From: Candidatus Saccharimonadota bacterium
GTDB taxonomy: Bacteria; Patescibacteriota; Saccharimonadia; Saccharimonadales; Saccharimonadaceae
Reading direction: 5' to 3'
Assembly: GCA_017514665.1 (NCBI GenBank)
Contig: JAFWIX010000001.1
Location: forward strand, 1 to 64,000
Length of the DNA: 64,000 nucleotides
Every line of letters begins with the position of its first letter. Within the stretch, counting starts at the first letter, position 1. A program made the translations under genes and the position numbers. The notes under the pieces are model-generated. The model was given only the letters and a program-made list of their open reading frames with translations. It was not told where the DNA came from and did no database searches. Below, piece by piece: positions 44,713 through 54,093 of this stretch.

Positions 44713-45258
44713 TTAATCTTCGGTATTCTCAGTATTACTAGTATTTTCGGTACTGTACTCTTCACAATCGTAAATAGTCAAACCATCCGCCAGAATAATA
44801 CCGTCATAATAAAACACCTTATCTTTATCATCATCAAGAACAATTACGCTATCTCTGACAATCGAATAGGTACCAGAACCATTAGGCGATGCATATTTTT
44901 GATCAACAGAGAACGTAAAGTTATCACCGTTGTCTTCGTTCGTGCAAACAGCATTAAAAGCGACCAATCTTTCTTCATCATCATAGACATAGTTGGAATC
45001 ACTAGAAACAACCGAGGTTTCATCAGTCTCGGTCGTCGATTCACCAAATGATTCGGGAATAAAATTGATAAGCACAATTATCAAGACCACTACTTGAAGA
45101 AGAACTACTGCGGAAAGTATCGCCACAATAACCCAAGGAAGTGCAGATGGCGTACTGCTCGTCGAGCTTTGGTTAGTAACACTGGAAGTTGGTGGCGCAA
45201 CGCTCACTTGTTGCTGAACGTTTTTGGCAAATTGTTGTTCAAAATTATCATTATTCAT
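44713..45258 (-). CDS. Single-pass membrane protein with extracellular domain
   Basis: A 181-residue protein: a Gln/Ser/Thr-rich cytoplasmic N-terminus, one long transmembrane helix (residues ~40-68, PWVIVAILSAVVLLQVVVLI), an acidic Thr/Glu linker and an extracellular beta-rich domain with a Cys near residue 100 and another near 165. Unknown function. TATAAT (45265-45270) ends 6 nt before ATG. It is divergent from the DUF2207 gene. Confidence 0.6.
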   Translation of the reverse strand: MNNDNFEQQFAKNVQQQVSVAPPTSSVTNQSSTSSTPSALPWVIVAILSAVVLLQVVVLIIVLINFIPESFGESTTETDETSVVSSDSNYVYDDEERLVAFNAVCTNEDNGDNFTFSVDQKYASPNGSGTYSIVRDSVIVLDDDKDKVFYYDGIILADGLTIYDCEEYSTENTSNTENTED

Positions 45259-45331
45259 AACCTCATTATAGCATAAAAATTATGACTTTTATCCTATTCT
45301 TATAAGATCGTTCCATGCTATAATATAAACA

Positions 45332-47098
45332 ATGGAAAAGCCTAGATTATCAAGTAAGAGTATTGTTTCTTTCTTTGGTCTTGCTCTGTTATTTTCTTTA
45401 TTATACGCCCTTCCGGCTTCTGCCGTTTCAAATGTCAGTGGTTATACTTTTGATTCTCACGATGTGGATATTAAAGTTAATCAAAATAATTCCTTTGACA
45501 TTTCCGAAACCATTATTGCTGATTTTGACACTCCGCATCACGGTATTTATATGACCCTACCTTTATTTAACACCCTTCGGCGCCTCGATGGCACCACAAC
45601 CACTAATCACGCTCGTATTACTAATCTATCAGTCAGTGAAGATTACACCACCGAAGTCGAAAATAGTAATTACGTCATCAAAATTGGTTCCGCCGATAAA
45701 ACAATCACCGGTAAACACACCTATCTTGTTAAATACAACTACAACATTGGTCGAGATCCGCTCAACGATAAAGATGAACTTTATTTTAATATTATCAGCG
45801 ACAACTGGGAAACCCCTACCGACAAAGTGACTTTTAAAATCACTTTACCAGAAGCTTTTGATTCTAGCACGCTCGGATTTAGTTCCGGTCTCACCGGTTC
45901 CGTTACCAACAAAGTTCACTACTCCATAGATAACAATACCATTTCCGGCTCCTACGATGGCCCCTTAAAGGCACACGAAGCTATTACCATCCGTCTAGAA
46001 CTCCCCGAAGGTTATTTTGTCACCCCATCACCAAGCAACAATCCACTAGTTTATATTCTCTTCTTTGTTATTCCCTCCATCTTCGTTGGTATTTGTTTTT
46101 ATCTCTGGTTTAAGTTTGGTCGCGATGATTACGTCGCTGCCGTCGTTGAGTACAAACCACCCAAAGACCTAAACAGTCTCGACGCCGGCTTCCTTTACAA
46201 AGGGCGTGCTACTTCAAGCGATGTTACTTCTCTTCTTATTTACCTCGCCAATCAAGGTTATCTCAAGATTTCCGAAGTTGAACAAAAAACTTTTCTCGGT
46301 AGTACCAAAAAAACCTTCAAAATCACTAAATTAAAAAATTATACCGGCAAAAATACTAACGAGCGCGTCTTTATGGATGGCCTATTCGCCCTCAGTAAAA
46401 GCGAAAAAGCTCCCCTAGAAGTCACCCCCAAAGACCTTGAAAACCATTTCTATACCACCGTAAATAGCATTTTATCTGATATCAACTCCAAGGACAATTT
46501 AAACAAAATTTTTGAAAAATCTGCTTCTAGTAAATCTATCTTTATATCTTTAATGATTCTTGCCGTCATGGCTATTATTATTATTCTACCAATCGCTCTT
46601 TACGGCACGCCCGACAACTTCATTGCTGATTACTTCTATGCCGTTATGCATGACCAAATTTGTTTATTTGGAGTTCTTTATGGGTTTGCCTGTATTATTA
46701 GTATGACAATCTTCAAGAAACTTCTTCCCAAACGCACCAAATACGGCACCGAAATGCTTGGTAAACTTCGCGGTCTCAAAGACTTCCTTCAAACCGTTGA
46801 AAAAGATCGCATTGAAACCATGGTAGAAGAAGACCCCAAATTCTTTTACAATATTCTTCCCTTTGCTTATGTTCTCGGCGTTTCTGATAAATGGATTAAG
46901 AAATTCGAGAGCATCTCCATGGAGCCACCTTCCTGGTACGATGGCCCTGATGCCTTTGATATGGTGATGTTTGGTTCGTTTATCAGTTCTACTATGTCCT
47001 CCGCTAATAGCAGCATGGCGTCCAGCCCTAACAGCTCCAGCTCTGGTGGCGGCTTCTCTGGCGGCGGTTCTGGCGGCTCCGGCGGCGGCGCCTGGTAA
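45332..47098 (+). CDS. DUF2207 family membrane protein
   Basis: A 588-residue predicted membrane protein of the DUF2207 family. It has a signal peptide (SFFGLALLFSLLYALPASA), an extracellular domain beginning YTFDSHDVDIKVNQNNSFDI, a transmembrane segment near residue 235, a cytoplasmic domain (YKPPKDLNSLDAGFLYKG), two more helices (~400-460), and the family C-terminus GGGFSGGGSGGSGGGAW. Function is unknown in the literature I can recall. TATAAT (45319-45324) ends 7 nt before ATG, a leaderless design. Confidence 0.88.
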   Translation: MEKPRLSSKSIVSFFGLALLFSLLYALPASAVSNVSGYTFDSHDVDIKVNQNNSFDISETIIADFDTPHHGIYMTLPLFNTLRRLDGTTTTNHARITNLSVSEDYTTEVENSNYVIKIGSADKTITGKHTYLVKYNYNIGRDPLNDKDELYFNIISDNWETPTDKVTFKITLPEAFDSSTLGFSSGLTGSVTNKVHYSIDNNTISGSYDGPLKAHEAITIRLELPEGYFVTPSPSNNPLVYILFFVIPSIFVGICFYLWFKFGRDDYVAAVVEYKPPKDLNSLDAGFLYKGRATSSDVTSLLIYLANQGYLKISEVEQKTFLGSTKKTFKITKLKNYTGKNTNERVFMDGLFALSKSEKAPLEVTPKDLENHFYTTVNSILSDINSKDNLNKIFEKSASSKSIFISLMILAVMAIIIILPIALYGTPDNFIADYFYAVMHDQICLFGVLYGFACIISMTIFKKLLPKRTKYGTEMLGKLRGLKDFLQTVEKDRIETMVEEDPKFFYNILPFAYVLGVSDKWIKKFESISMEPPSWYDGPDAFDMVMFGSFISSTMSSANSSMASSPNSSSSGGGFSGGGSGGSGGGAW

Positions 47099-47108
47099 TC
47101 ATAAAAAA

Positions 47109-47184
47109 TGGAGCCGTTGACTGGGATCGAACCAGCGACCTGCTCGTTACGAATGAGCTGCTCTGCCAGCTGAGCTACAACGGC
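47109..47184 (-). tRNA. tRNA-Thr (anticodon CGT)
   Basis: Acceptor GCCGTTG/CAACGGC, anticodon stem GCTCA/CGAGC around loop TTCGTAA (one imperfect pair), T-loop TTCGATC, discriminator T and encoded CCA. Confidence 0.93.
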
Positions 47185-47244
47185 ATCCAAAATCTATTAT
47201 AGCACAAAACAAAAAGTGGTATTTTTTCAATACCACATTTCTTG

Positions 47245-47321
47245 TGGCGGGTCCGACGAGACTCGAACTCGCGACCTCTGCCGTGACAGGGCAGCGCTCT
47301 AACCAACTGAGCTACGAACCC
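47245..47321 (-). tRNA. tRNA-Asp (anticodon GTC)
   Basis: Acceptor GGGTTCG/CGGACCC (one G-U), anticodon loop CTGTCAC, T-loop TTCGAGT, discriminator G (an Asp identity base) and encoded CCA. Confidence 0.95.
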
Positions 47322-47368
47322 AACCTGACACCATTATATATTATTTTCTTTTTTCTTACAACCCCTAA

Positions 47369-47443
47369 TGGTGCGGGTGGAGGTAGTCGAAACCTCATCT
47401 CATCCTTGGGAAGGATACATAATAGCCGTTATACGACACCCGC
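47369..47443 (-). tRNA. tRNA-Gly (anticodon CCC)
   Basis: Acceptor GCGGGTG/CACCCGC, anticodon stem with loop TTCCCAA, T-stem GAGGT/ACCTC around TTCGACT, discriminator A and encoded CCA. Confidence 0.93.
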
Positions 47444-47464
47444 ATACCCCCATTATATCACCAT

Positions 47465-48448
47465 TTACTCAATCGTAATATATTCCCTAACTCCGCCATT
47501 GTCGCGCAAATTCTTCATGTCCTCATCAAATTTGGCAAACGGAACTTTAATCGACGCATAATTTACTTGTGTATCAGTTTTAGAAATCAATTTTATATAA
47601 TAATAGCCATCACCACTAGTAGAGATAAATCTTTCACTTATTTCGCCCGGTTTCAAAGTCTGTGCGGTAGTGGCTCTACCGCCGTCAATATTCTTGTTGT
47701 CCACCAAGCCGCCCGTCTCTTCATATTGTACAGCTTCCCCCAATTCCTCTGCTACCGCGGCCATATCTCCACCTTTTTCTTGTAATAATTTCTGCACTTT
47801 TTTGTCAATCTTTTCGGCATTTTCGTCAATTTCTACCATCACCTTGTATTTTAAGAGTGACATTTTGAGCATTCTTTCATATTCATTCTTTGTCATACCA
47901 AAATTATCGTGCAAAATCTTTAAGAAGCTTTCCTCGCTTCTCTCTACGCCACCCATATTTAAATGTTTGTTAAACTCTTCGGCAATCTCTTCATCTGACA
48001 CCGTAATTCCCCTTTCTTCAGCCAATTTCATGGCGTAGGTATACTCTTCGGCATTATCGAGCGATGCACGTTTGTATTCGTTTCTCACGGCGTTCGCATC
48101 CTCATCGTCACCCAACTTACCACTCTGTTGTTCCACTGTTTGCAAACTGCTTCTGTAAATCATCAAATAATCGCTATATTTCACTTCCTTGCCATCCACA
48201 TTAGCCACGCTCACTGGCAACACTTGCGTTGCTCTATAAAGTACCTCGCTAGTAGTTTGGGTTTTGTAAAGCATTAGCCATCCCGCCACTACGACCAAAA
48301 CTATCGCAAAAAGCGTTATGATGATGGTATTAAAAACTAATTTGTGCTTTGCGTATTGCAAAGGATACTTAAACTTTCGACCCTTGGCTAATACCTTTTC
48401 GCGGCGCTCTTCTAGTTGTTCTTTTTCGGTCAATTTTTTCTTAGTCAT
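47465..48448 (-). CDS. SurA/PrsA-like peptidyl-prolyl isomerase-type foldase
   Basis: A 327-residue membrane-anchored protein: a basic cytoplasmic N-terminus, one transmembrane helix (~residues 37-60), a SurA-type N-terminal helical domain (VDGKEVKYSDYLMIYRSSL, then AEERGITVSDEEIAEEFNKHL) and a C-terminal parvulin-like domain (AEELGEAVQYEETGGLVD, LKPGEISERFISTSGDGYYYIKL). It would fold exported proteins outside the membrane. Its start overlaps the upstream PH-domain gene by 8 nt. Confidence 0.8.
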   Translation of the reverse strand: MTKKKLTEKEQLEERREKVLAKGRKFKYPLQYAKHKLVFNTIIITLFAIVLVVVAGWLMLYKTQTTSEVLYRATQVLPVSVANVDGKEVKYSDYLMIYRSSLQTVEQQSGKLGDDEDANAVRNEYKRASLDNAEEYTYAMKLAEERGITVSDEEIAEEFNKHLNMGGVERSEESFLKILHDNFGMTKNEYERMLKMSLLKYKVMVEIDENAEKIDKKVQKLLQEKGGDMAAVAEELGEAVQYEETGGLVDNKNIDGGRATTAQTLKPGEISERFISTSGDGYYYIKLISKTDTQVNYASIKVPFAKFDEDMKNLRDNGGVREYITIE

Positions 48449-48929
48449 TGTTTTCTCCTATTACGTCTTGCAATTTATTATAAATTTTCTCTGGTTTTGA
48501 TACTGTACTTACTACCATATCTCCCACTTGCGTTTGTATTACTAAAGTCCCATAACCAAGCATCCCGCCAAAAATACCAGGAATGTTATACGAAACTGTT
48601 TGAATTTTATCTAATCCCAAATCCACCACAGTTTTTTTAAATAATCCCCTCTGATTTACTTGTCTGATTCTCTGGTTAGTCACAACATATATCGAAAAAT
48701 ACCATAGCATATAATCATACAATAGCTTCAACAGGCCCAGCCCTAAAGCCCCTATAAATACCCAAAACAGCATATTTGATTGTTCTGGCCATATCAGCAT
48801 CGGCATAAACCCCAAAACCGCTAATACCACCAAGAAAAACAGTCCTTTCTTCGTTGTTATCATATGTTTACGAAAAATAAATTCCAAATTTTCCCCCTCG
48901 CGTTGCCCATCAAATTGAGTTTTACTCAT
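48441..48929 (-). CDS. Bacterial PH-domain membrane protein
   Basis: A 162-residue protein of the same type as the one at 26947: two transmembrane helices (~residues 28-75), then a bPH2 domain with VVTNQRIRQVNQRGLFKKTVVDLGLDKIQTV and GYGTLVIQTQ. TATAAT (48937-48942) ends 7 nt before ATG. It is translationally coupled to the foldase gene. Confidence 0.78.
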   Translation of the reverse strand: MSKTQFDGQREGENLEFIFRKHMITTKKGLFFLVVLAVLGFMPMLIWPEQSNMLFWVFIGALGLGLLKLLYDYMLWYFSIYVVTNQRIRQVNQRGLFKKTVVDLGLDKIQTVSYNIPGIFGGMLGYGTLVIQTQVGDMVVSTVSKPEKIYNKLQDVIGENND

Positions 48930-48956
48930 ATCATATATTATAGCATATTTTTAATC

Positions 48957-50420
48957 TTAGTTTATGTCTACCTCGACACCAGAGGTCACATTTATACCAA
49001 GATTAGCCAAGACGACCAACTCGTCGTCAGAAATCATATGCGTAGCGTGAAACTCCGCCCCCTGTAATTTATCTAGATTTTCAAAAACCTTTTCAATAAC
49101 CGGATTAGTAGTTGAACAAATAGAGAGCGCGATTAAGACTTCACCAAATCTTAGATAAGATTCCTTGAAATTAGAGGTCTTATTTTTAATTTCAAGAATT
49201 GGTTCTAATACAATAGGAGAAATTAAATCAACTTCATCTGGAATATGGCTTAAAGTCTTCAAAGCATTTAACATTGTTGATGAGACAGGTGAAAGATAAC
49301 CAGTTTTTCGGCCGACAATATAGCGTCGTCCAACATTAATACAAGCGCTAGGAAGATTTCCAGATTTTTGGCGTTTCTCATTAGCTTTTGTTGCCACCTC
49401 ACGATCTTCTTCGGAAAGCCCCAATTCATTCATTAATAGTTTAATCCGTTCTGGTACTTCAGAATCAACTAAACCTTTTTTACAATCTACTTCTGCGCGA
49501 TAAAAACGTCGAATTATCTCGTCTTTAGCGGCCCGCTGAACAGCTTTATCATCAGTGATACATTCGCCAATCACATTTACTCCCATGTCAGTAGGAGAAT
49601 AGTAAATTGTTTTACCAGTAATACGTTGTAAAATTTCTTTCAGTACTGGAAATGTTTCAAGATCACGATTGTAATTGACAGCCGGAATACCATATTTTTC
49701 TAGATGGAAATAATCAATCATATTTTTGTCGTTTAAATCGGCCGTGGCAGCCTCATAAGCAATATTCACGGGGTGTTTTAAGGGCAAAGACCATACCGGA
49801 AATGTCTCAAATTTAGCATAACCAGCATTAGTACCACGTTTTGATTCGTGATAAAGTTGCGACAAAGAAGTAGCAAGCTTACCCGAGCAAGGCCCTGGAG
49901 CAGAAACTACCACTAAGGGACGCTTTGTTTTGACGAAAGGATTAGCGCCATAACCTTCTTCACTCACAATAGTATCAACATCAGTCGGGTATCCCTTCGT
50001 AAAAGTATGAAAATATGTCGCTATATTGTAGTCCTTCAAGCGATTAGCAAAATCAGCTGCTTTCTTTTGTCCATCAAAAAGCGTAATCACCACTGAGCTT
50101 ACATAGAGGCCACGGCTACGCAAAAACTCAACCAATCTCAAAACCTCAGTCTCGTAAGAAATCATTCGATCCGCGCGAATCTTAGACTTCTCAATCGCAT
50201 TCGCATTAATACAAAGAATTATCTCGGCGTCATCTTTGAACTCTTGCAACAACCTAATCTTTAGATCTGGCAAAAACCCAGGGAGAGTGCGCGCTGCATG
50301 TTGATCATCAATCAGTTTACCGCCAAATTCCAGATAGAGTTTGTCAAACATTTTGATGCGATCTTTAATCTTCTTCTTCTGAATTTTTAGATATTTGTCT
50401 GCATCAAAACATTTTTTCAT
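48957..50420 (-). CDS. DUF1846 (UPF0371) family protein
   Basis: A 487-residue protein matching DUF1846, known mainly from Firmicutes and Actinobacteria; structures are solved but the function is unclear. Marker blocks are FDADKYLKIQKKKIKDRI, FGGKLIDDQHAARTLPGF, YGANPFVKT, SAPGPCSGKLATSLSQLYHE and YYSPTDMGVNVIGE. ATG 50420 follows AAAGGAGGAG; a longer frame to 50468 would run into tRNA-Arg. The tRNA 3' end is only 20 nt upstream, so tRNA and mRNA may be co-transcribed. Acquisition from a Gram-positive host is plausible but untested. Confidence 0.88.
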   Translation of the reverse strand: MKKCFDADKYLKIQKKKIKDRIKMFDKLYLEFGGKLIDDQHAARTLPGFLPDLKIRLLQEFKDDAEIILCINANAIEKSKIRADRMISYETEVLRLVEFLRSRGLYVSSVVITLFDGQKKAADFANRLKDYNIATYFHTFTKGYPTDVDTIVSEEGYGANPFVKTKRPLVVVSAPGPCSGKLATSLSQLYHESKRGTNAGYAKFETFPVWSLPLKHPVNIAYEAATADLNDKNMIDYFHLEKYGIPAVNYNRDLETFPVLKEILQRITGKTIYYSPTDMGVNVIGECITDDKAVQRAAKDEIIRRFYRAEVDCKKGLVDSEVPERIKLLMNELGLSEEDREVATKANEKRQKSGNLPSACINVGRRYIVGRKTGYLSPVSSTMLNALKTLSHIPDEVDLISPIVLEPILEIKNKTSNFKESYLRFGEVLIALSICSTTNPVIEKVFENLDKLQGAEFHATHMISDDELVVLANLGINVTSGVEVDIN

Positions 50421-50440
50421 TATTTTACTCCTCCTTTGAA

Positions 50441-50516
50441 TGGTGACCCGGGTGCGAGTCGAACGCACAACCTTCTCCTTAGGACGGAGCTGCTCTATCC
50501 ATTGAGCTACCAGGCC
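50441..50516 (-). tRNA. tRNA-Arg (anticodon CCT)
   Basis: Acceptor GGCCTGG/CCGGGTC, anticodon stem GCTCC/GGAG around loop GTCCTAA, T-loop TTCGACT, discriminator A and encoded CCA. Confidence 0.93.
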
Positions 50517-50538
50517 AACATTCTCATTATAACATATT

Positions 50539-51054
50539 TTATCTGGTAAACTTGGCTCTTACATCTGAATAGTCATAGAGCTCATCGTCTTTAAACCACA
50601 AAGCAATTTCTCTCTTTGCTTCACTCACGTTGCCGCTCGCGTGCACTAAATTTGGCACTCCAATGCCCTTAGCATCTGAATAACCAAAGCTCATATGTGA
50701 AAAATCACCACGAATTGTCCCCATCTCTGCTGATTTCGGCTCTGTAGGGCCCACAATTTTGCGTACTAAAGGCACCGCCTCCACCCCTTCTAACACCATC
50801 GCAATTACCGGTCCGGTAGTCATATAAGCCAAGTTATATTGAAAAGTTTTTTCTCCTCTACGTGTAATCATTTCACCAATGTCCTCATAATGCGCACGAT
50901 AATGATCTTCATCTGGCATTACCATCTTCATACCAACAATTTTCAAGCCAACCTGTTCAAAACGCTGCAAGATTTTTCCCACAATTCCCCTCTGCACTGA
51001 ATCTGGTTTAAAAACTACCAAACTTCGCTGAATTAAATCTTGTTCCTTACCCAT
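50539..51054 (-). CDS. ndk: Nucleoside-diphosphate kinase
   Basis: A 171-residue Ndk that balances NTP pools. RSLVVFKPDSVQRGIVGKIL, the GPTEPKSAEMGTIRGDF segment and the phospho-histidine in NLVHASGNVSEAKREI are present. It is about 30 residues longer than typical bacterial Ndk, with extra sequence before the GPT block and at the C terminus. ATG 51054 follows AAAGAGGAGGAGT; the earlier in-frame start at 51075 is unlikely. Confidence 0.94.
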   Translation of the reverse strand: MGKEQDLIQRSLVVFKPDSVQRGIVGKILQRFEQVGLKIVGMKMVMPDEDHYRAHYEDIGEMITRRGEKTFQYNLAYMTTGPVIAMVLEGVEAVPLVRKIVGPTEPKSAEMGTIRGDFSHMSFGYSDAKGIGVPNLVHASGNVSEAKREIALWFKDDELYDYSDVRAKFTR

Positions 51055-51116
51055 ACTCCTCCTCTTTAGCAACAAAAGTCGCCTTTTTTATTCAATTTAT
51101 GAGATAATTATATCAT

Positions 51117-52046
51117 ATGTACATATCGGATTTAATAGAAGATTTTCTTGAACACTTGGAAATTGAAAAAGGTCGCTCTACGCGCACCATTGAAAATTAT
51201 CGCCTTTATCTTAATCGTTTTTATGAAATCACTAGCGAAATTACTAAGAAGGAACTAAAACCCAAAGATATTGACCTCGAATTGTTGCGCAAATATCGTC
51301 TTCGCCTCAACCGCACCAAATTTGACGGCCGAAACCTCTCTGTTATTACTCAATCCTACCATTTAATTGCCCTGCGCGGATTTCTTGCTTATCTCTCTCG
51401 CCGCAATATCGAAACTCTTAACCCTACTTTAGTAGATGTTCCTAAAGTCACTCGCAAACAAGTTACCTTCCTTCATTACGACGAAGTGCAAAAAATGCTA
51501 AATCAAATTCCTTTAGATGACGAAAACGGCCTCAGAGATCGCGCTATTATTGAGCTTCTTTACTCCGGAGGATTACGCGTTTCTGAGCTCACCAACCTCA
51601 ATCGTGATTCTATTAATCTTAGTCGTCGCGAATTCATGGTACGCGGTAAAGGCGGCAAAGATCGTCCTATTTTCATTAGTCAAGCTGCCGCTGATCGCGT
51701 TAAAGATTACCTTGATGCTCGCACTGATTCTCTTACCGCTCTCTTTCTTAACAATAGCAAACGTACCAATGATTTAGATACTAGCGGCAATTTTCGTCGC
51801 ATTACCCCTCGTAGTATCGAACGTATTGTCGAAAAATACGCTCGTGCCGCCGGTATTACTAAACATGTTACACCCCACACTTTGCGCCATAGTTTTGCCA
51901 CCGACCTTCTCATGAATGGCGCCGACCTCCGTTCGGTTCAAGCCCTCCTTGGACATTCTAATATTAGTACTACTCAAATTTATACTCATGTCACCGACCC
52001 TCACCTCCGCGAGGTTCACGAAAAATTTCACTCTGAAACTGATTAA
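51117..52046 (+). CDS. xerC: Tyrosine recombinase XerC/XerD-like
   Basis: A 309-residue tyrosine recombinase. An N-terminal SAM-like DNA-binding domain (DLIEDFLEHLEIEKGRSTRTIENY) precedes a catalytic domain with Arg in GGLRVSELT, Lys in RGKGGKDR, HTLRHSFA, LGHSNISTTQIYTH and the nucleophile Tyr. It is the probable chromosome dimer resolvase because it lies outside any mobile element, although the XerC versus XerD choice is arbitrary. The stop overlaps the converging pilD by 4 nt. Confidence 0.9.
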   Translation: MYISDLIEDFLEHLEIEKGRSTRTIENYRLYLNRFYEITSEITKKELKPKDIDLELLRKYRLRLNRTKFDGRNLSVITQSYHLIALRGFLAYLSRRNIETLNPTLVDVPKVTRKQVTFLHYDEVQKMLNQIPLDDENGLRDRAIIELLYSGGLRVSELTNLNRDSINLSRREFMVRGKGGKDRPIFISQAAADRVKDYLDARTDSLTALFLNNSKRTNDLDTSGNFRRITPRSIERIVEKYARAAGITKHVTPHTLRHSFATDLLMNGADLRSVQALLGHSNISTTQIYTHVTDPHLREVHEKFHSETD

Positions 52047-52882
52047 AGATTAAATAATGACGGTAAGGCACTACCTAGCCAAATCGCCAACACAAAGCCA
52101 ATCATCAAGAATGGCCCAAAATGCAGCACATGATTCCCTTTTTGAATCAGAGATGGCATCATAATAATATCCCCCAGCAAATTAGCTAAAAACATCGCCC
52201 AAAGCGACAACCACCAGTCCCCAATCGCCAAAGCAATTGCCAAAGCCAATATCCAGTCACCACCCCCCATTAAGCGTTCATTTGAAGCCTTGTATATTGC
52301 CCAACACACCCCAGCTAATATCGCTACGCCGCTCACTGCACTAATCAGAAGCTGCAAGACATCACCGTCATCTAATATCGTAGTCCATATCTTTAATCCC
52401 AATATGACGGCCCCTAGGCTCACTACTAACACCAATAATAAAACTGGCAATTCTCCCCATTTTGCATCATATACCGATAAAATCGTCAGTACTACCAACA
52501 TTATCAACAGCAACACTATAGTCGCCACTAAAATTGCCAAACTCATCGGTTTAGTCGCTAATACTGTCCAATAATAAATTGTTGGCACCACGTAAACGTG
52601 TCCTATCATCGCAAAAGCCGTCCCTAGTCCCAATTCAGAAAGAATCTCCGCATAACCAATTTTTTTACCACATTTGCGACATTTTCCTCGAAGCATTATC
52701 CACGAAATTACCGGTACATTATCGTACCATTTCAATGTATATTTACAAGACATGCACACCGAACGTTTACCTAATGGTTTTTTACCTTGTATTCTGTAAC
52801 GCCAACGCCAAGCCTGACAACAAGCAAACGAACCAAACACCGCGCCCAGCACAAACATTACTAACAGAACTAATAATTTCAT
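52043..52882 (-). CDS. pilD: Type IV prepilin peptidase
   Basis: A 279-residue PilD (A24 aspartic protease) that cleaves and N-methylates prepilins. The N-terminal cytoplasmic domain carries two CxxC pairs (CMSCKYTLKW, CRKCGKKIGY), and the catalytic aspartates lie in YDAKWGELP (~residue 138) and GGGDWILALAIA (GxGD, ~205). About seven membrane helices. It is 4 nt downstream of pilC in the pilus cluster. Its substrates would include the pseudopilin at 26539. Confidence 0.93.
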   Translation of the reverse strand: MKLLVLLVMFVLGAVFGSFACCQAWRWRYRIQGKKPLGKRSVCMSCKYTLKWYDNVPVISWIMLRGKCRKCGKKIGYAEILSELGLGTAFAMIGHVYVVPTIYYWTVLATKPMSLAILVATIVLLLIMLVVLTILSVYDAKWGELPVLLLVLVVSLGAVILGLKIWTTILDDGDVLQLLISAVSGVAILAGVCWAIYKASNERLMGGGDWILALAIALAIGDWWLSLWAMFLANLLGDIIMMPSLIQKGNHVLHFGPFLMIGFVLAIWLGSALPSLFNL

Positions 52883-52886
52883 AATT

Positions 52887-54092
52887 CTAAATACTATTCA
52901 CGAGCGAGTAAATCGGAAGTAGCGTACCACCAAGCACCACACCAATCACCGCTGCCATTACTACCATCAAAATCGGTTCAATCATCGTCGAAATTGTAGC
53001 AATTCTTTCATCCAGCTCTGTCTCATATACCGTTGCCGCTCGCCCTAGCATTTCGTCAATTTTACCAGACTGCTCACCAATATTTGCCATCTGTGGTACT
53101 AACGGCAATATATACATTTTGCCTTCCAGAGATTCACTCAAAGCTTTGCCGCCCTTAACCTCTTCAGCGGCTTTTTCTAACTGTTCTTCAATTACAACAT
53201 TATTCACTGCTTTCATGCCAATATGTATCGAGTCAAGCATCGATACGCCTACCGCAAGCAGCATCTCAGTAGTCCTGGCAAAACGTGACATATAAAGTCT
53301 TAGAAATAGGTCCTTGAACAGCGGTATATGTAATTTCATGTTGTCAAAGAAGCGCTTACCACCATCAGTTCTCTTGTACTGGATAATTCCCCACACTACA
53401 ATCACCAAAACCGCCAACACTAGCCACCAGAAATTAGCAAAGAAATCCGTCAATCCGACCAAAAACTTCGTTAATCCAGGTAATTCTTTGTGCATATCTT
53501 CATAAAGACCTCTCACCTCTGGTACCACCATAATCATCATAAATGCCAATACTGCAATAATTACCGCCAAAATAATTGCTGGATATACCATAGCACCGCG
53601 AATCTTTGACAGCATTGCTGCGTCTTTTTCTTGTTGATTCGCTACCCGATTCAAAGCTTCATCTAGAGTACCACTACTCTCACCAGCACGTATCAAGGCG
53701 ATAAACACATTGTCAAAAACTCTGGGGTGTTTCTCAAAAGATTCAGACAAGGTTTTACCAGATTCTACACTCGCCAAAATTTCCTCGATAATATTACGCA
53801 TTTCTTTGTTTTGGGTCTGTTCTGCTACAGTTTTTAAGCTATTCGCTAACGGCAAACCTGCACCAATCAACGTCGCAAATTGCCTCGAAAAAGTTACCTT
53901 ATCTTTAGAAGTAATTCGATTTGTTAATTTATCAATAATACTTCTTTTACTGGATTCGTCTTGTACGCTTTCCGGCACAAAACCTTGGTCCACTAATAGA
54001 CGACCCGCTTCATGCTCGGTTTCAGCCTGAATCGCGCCTTTCACGATTTTACCAGTCTTCGGATCTTTGGCTACGTAATTAAATCTACGCAT
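52887..54092 (-). CDS. pilC: Type IV pilus inner-membrane platform protein PilC
   Basis: A 401-residue PilC/GspF protein with two T2SSF repeats: the first around residues 65-190 (KVTFSRQFATLIGAGLPLANSL) and the second around 268-395 (FARTTEMLLAVGVSMLDSIHIG), each ending in membrane helices. It anchors the PilB and PilT motors. It starts 1 nt after the pilT stop. Confidence 0.95.
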   Translation of the reverse strand: MRRFNYVAKDPKTGKIVKGAIQAETEHEAGRLLVDQGFVPESVQDESSKRSIIDKLTNRITSKDKVTFSRQFATLIGAGLPLANSLKTVAEQTQNKEMRNIIEEILASVESGKTLSESFEKHPRVFDNVFIALIRAGESSGTLDEALNRVANQQEKDAAMLSKIRGAMVYPAIILAVIIAVLAFMMIMVVPEVRGLYEDMHKELPGLTKFLVGLTDFFANFWWLVLAVLVIVVWGIIQYKRTDGGKRFFDNMKLHIPLFKDLFLRLYMSRFARTTEMLLAVGVSMLDSIHIGMKAVNNVVIEEQLEKAAEEVKGGKALSESLEGKMYILPLVPQMANIGEQSGKIDEMLGRAATVYETELDERIATISTMIEPILMVVMAAVIGVVLGGTLLPIYSLVNSI

Positions 54093-54093
54093 T

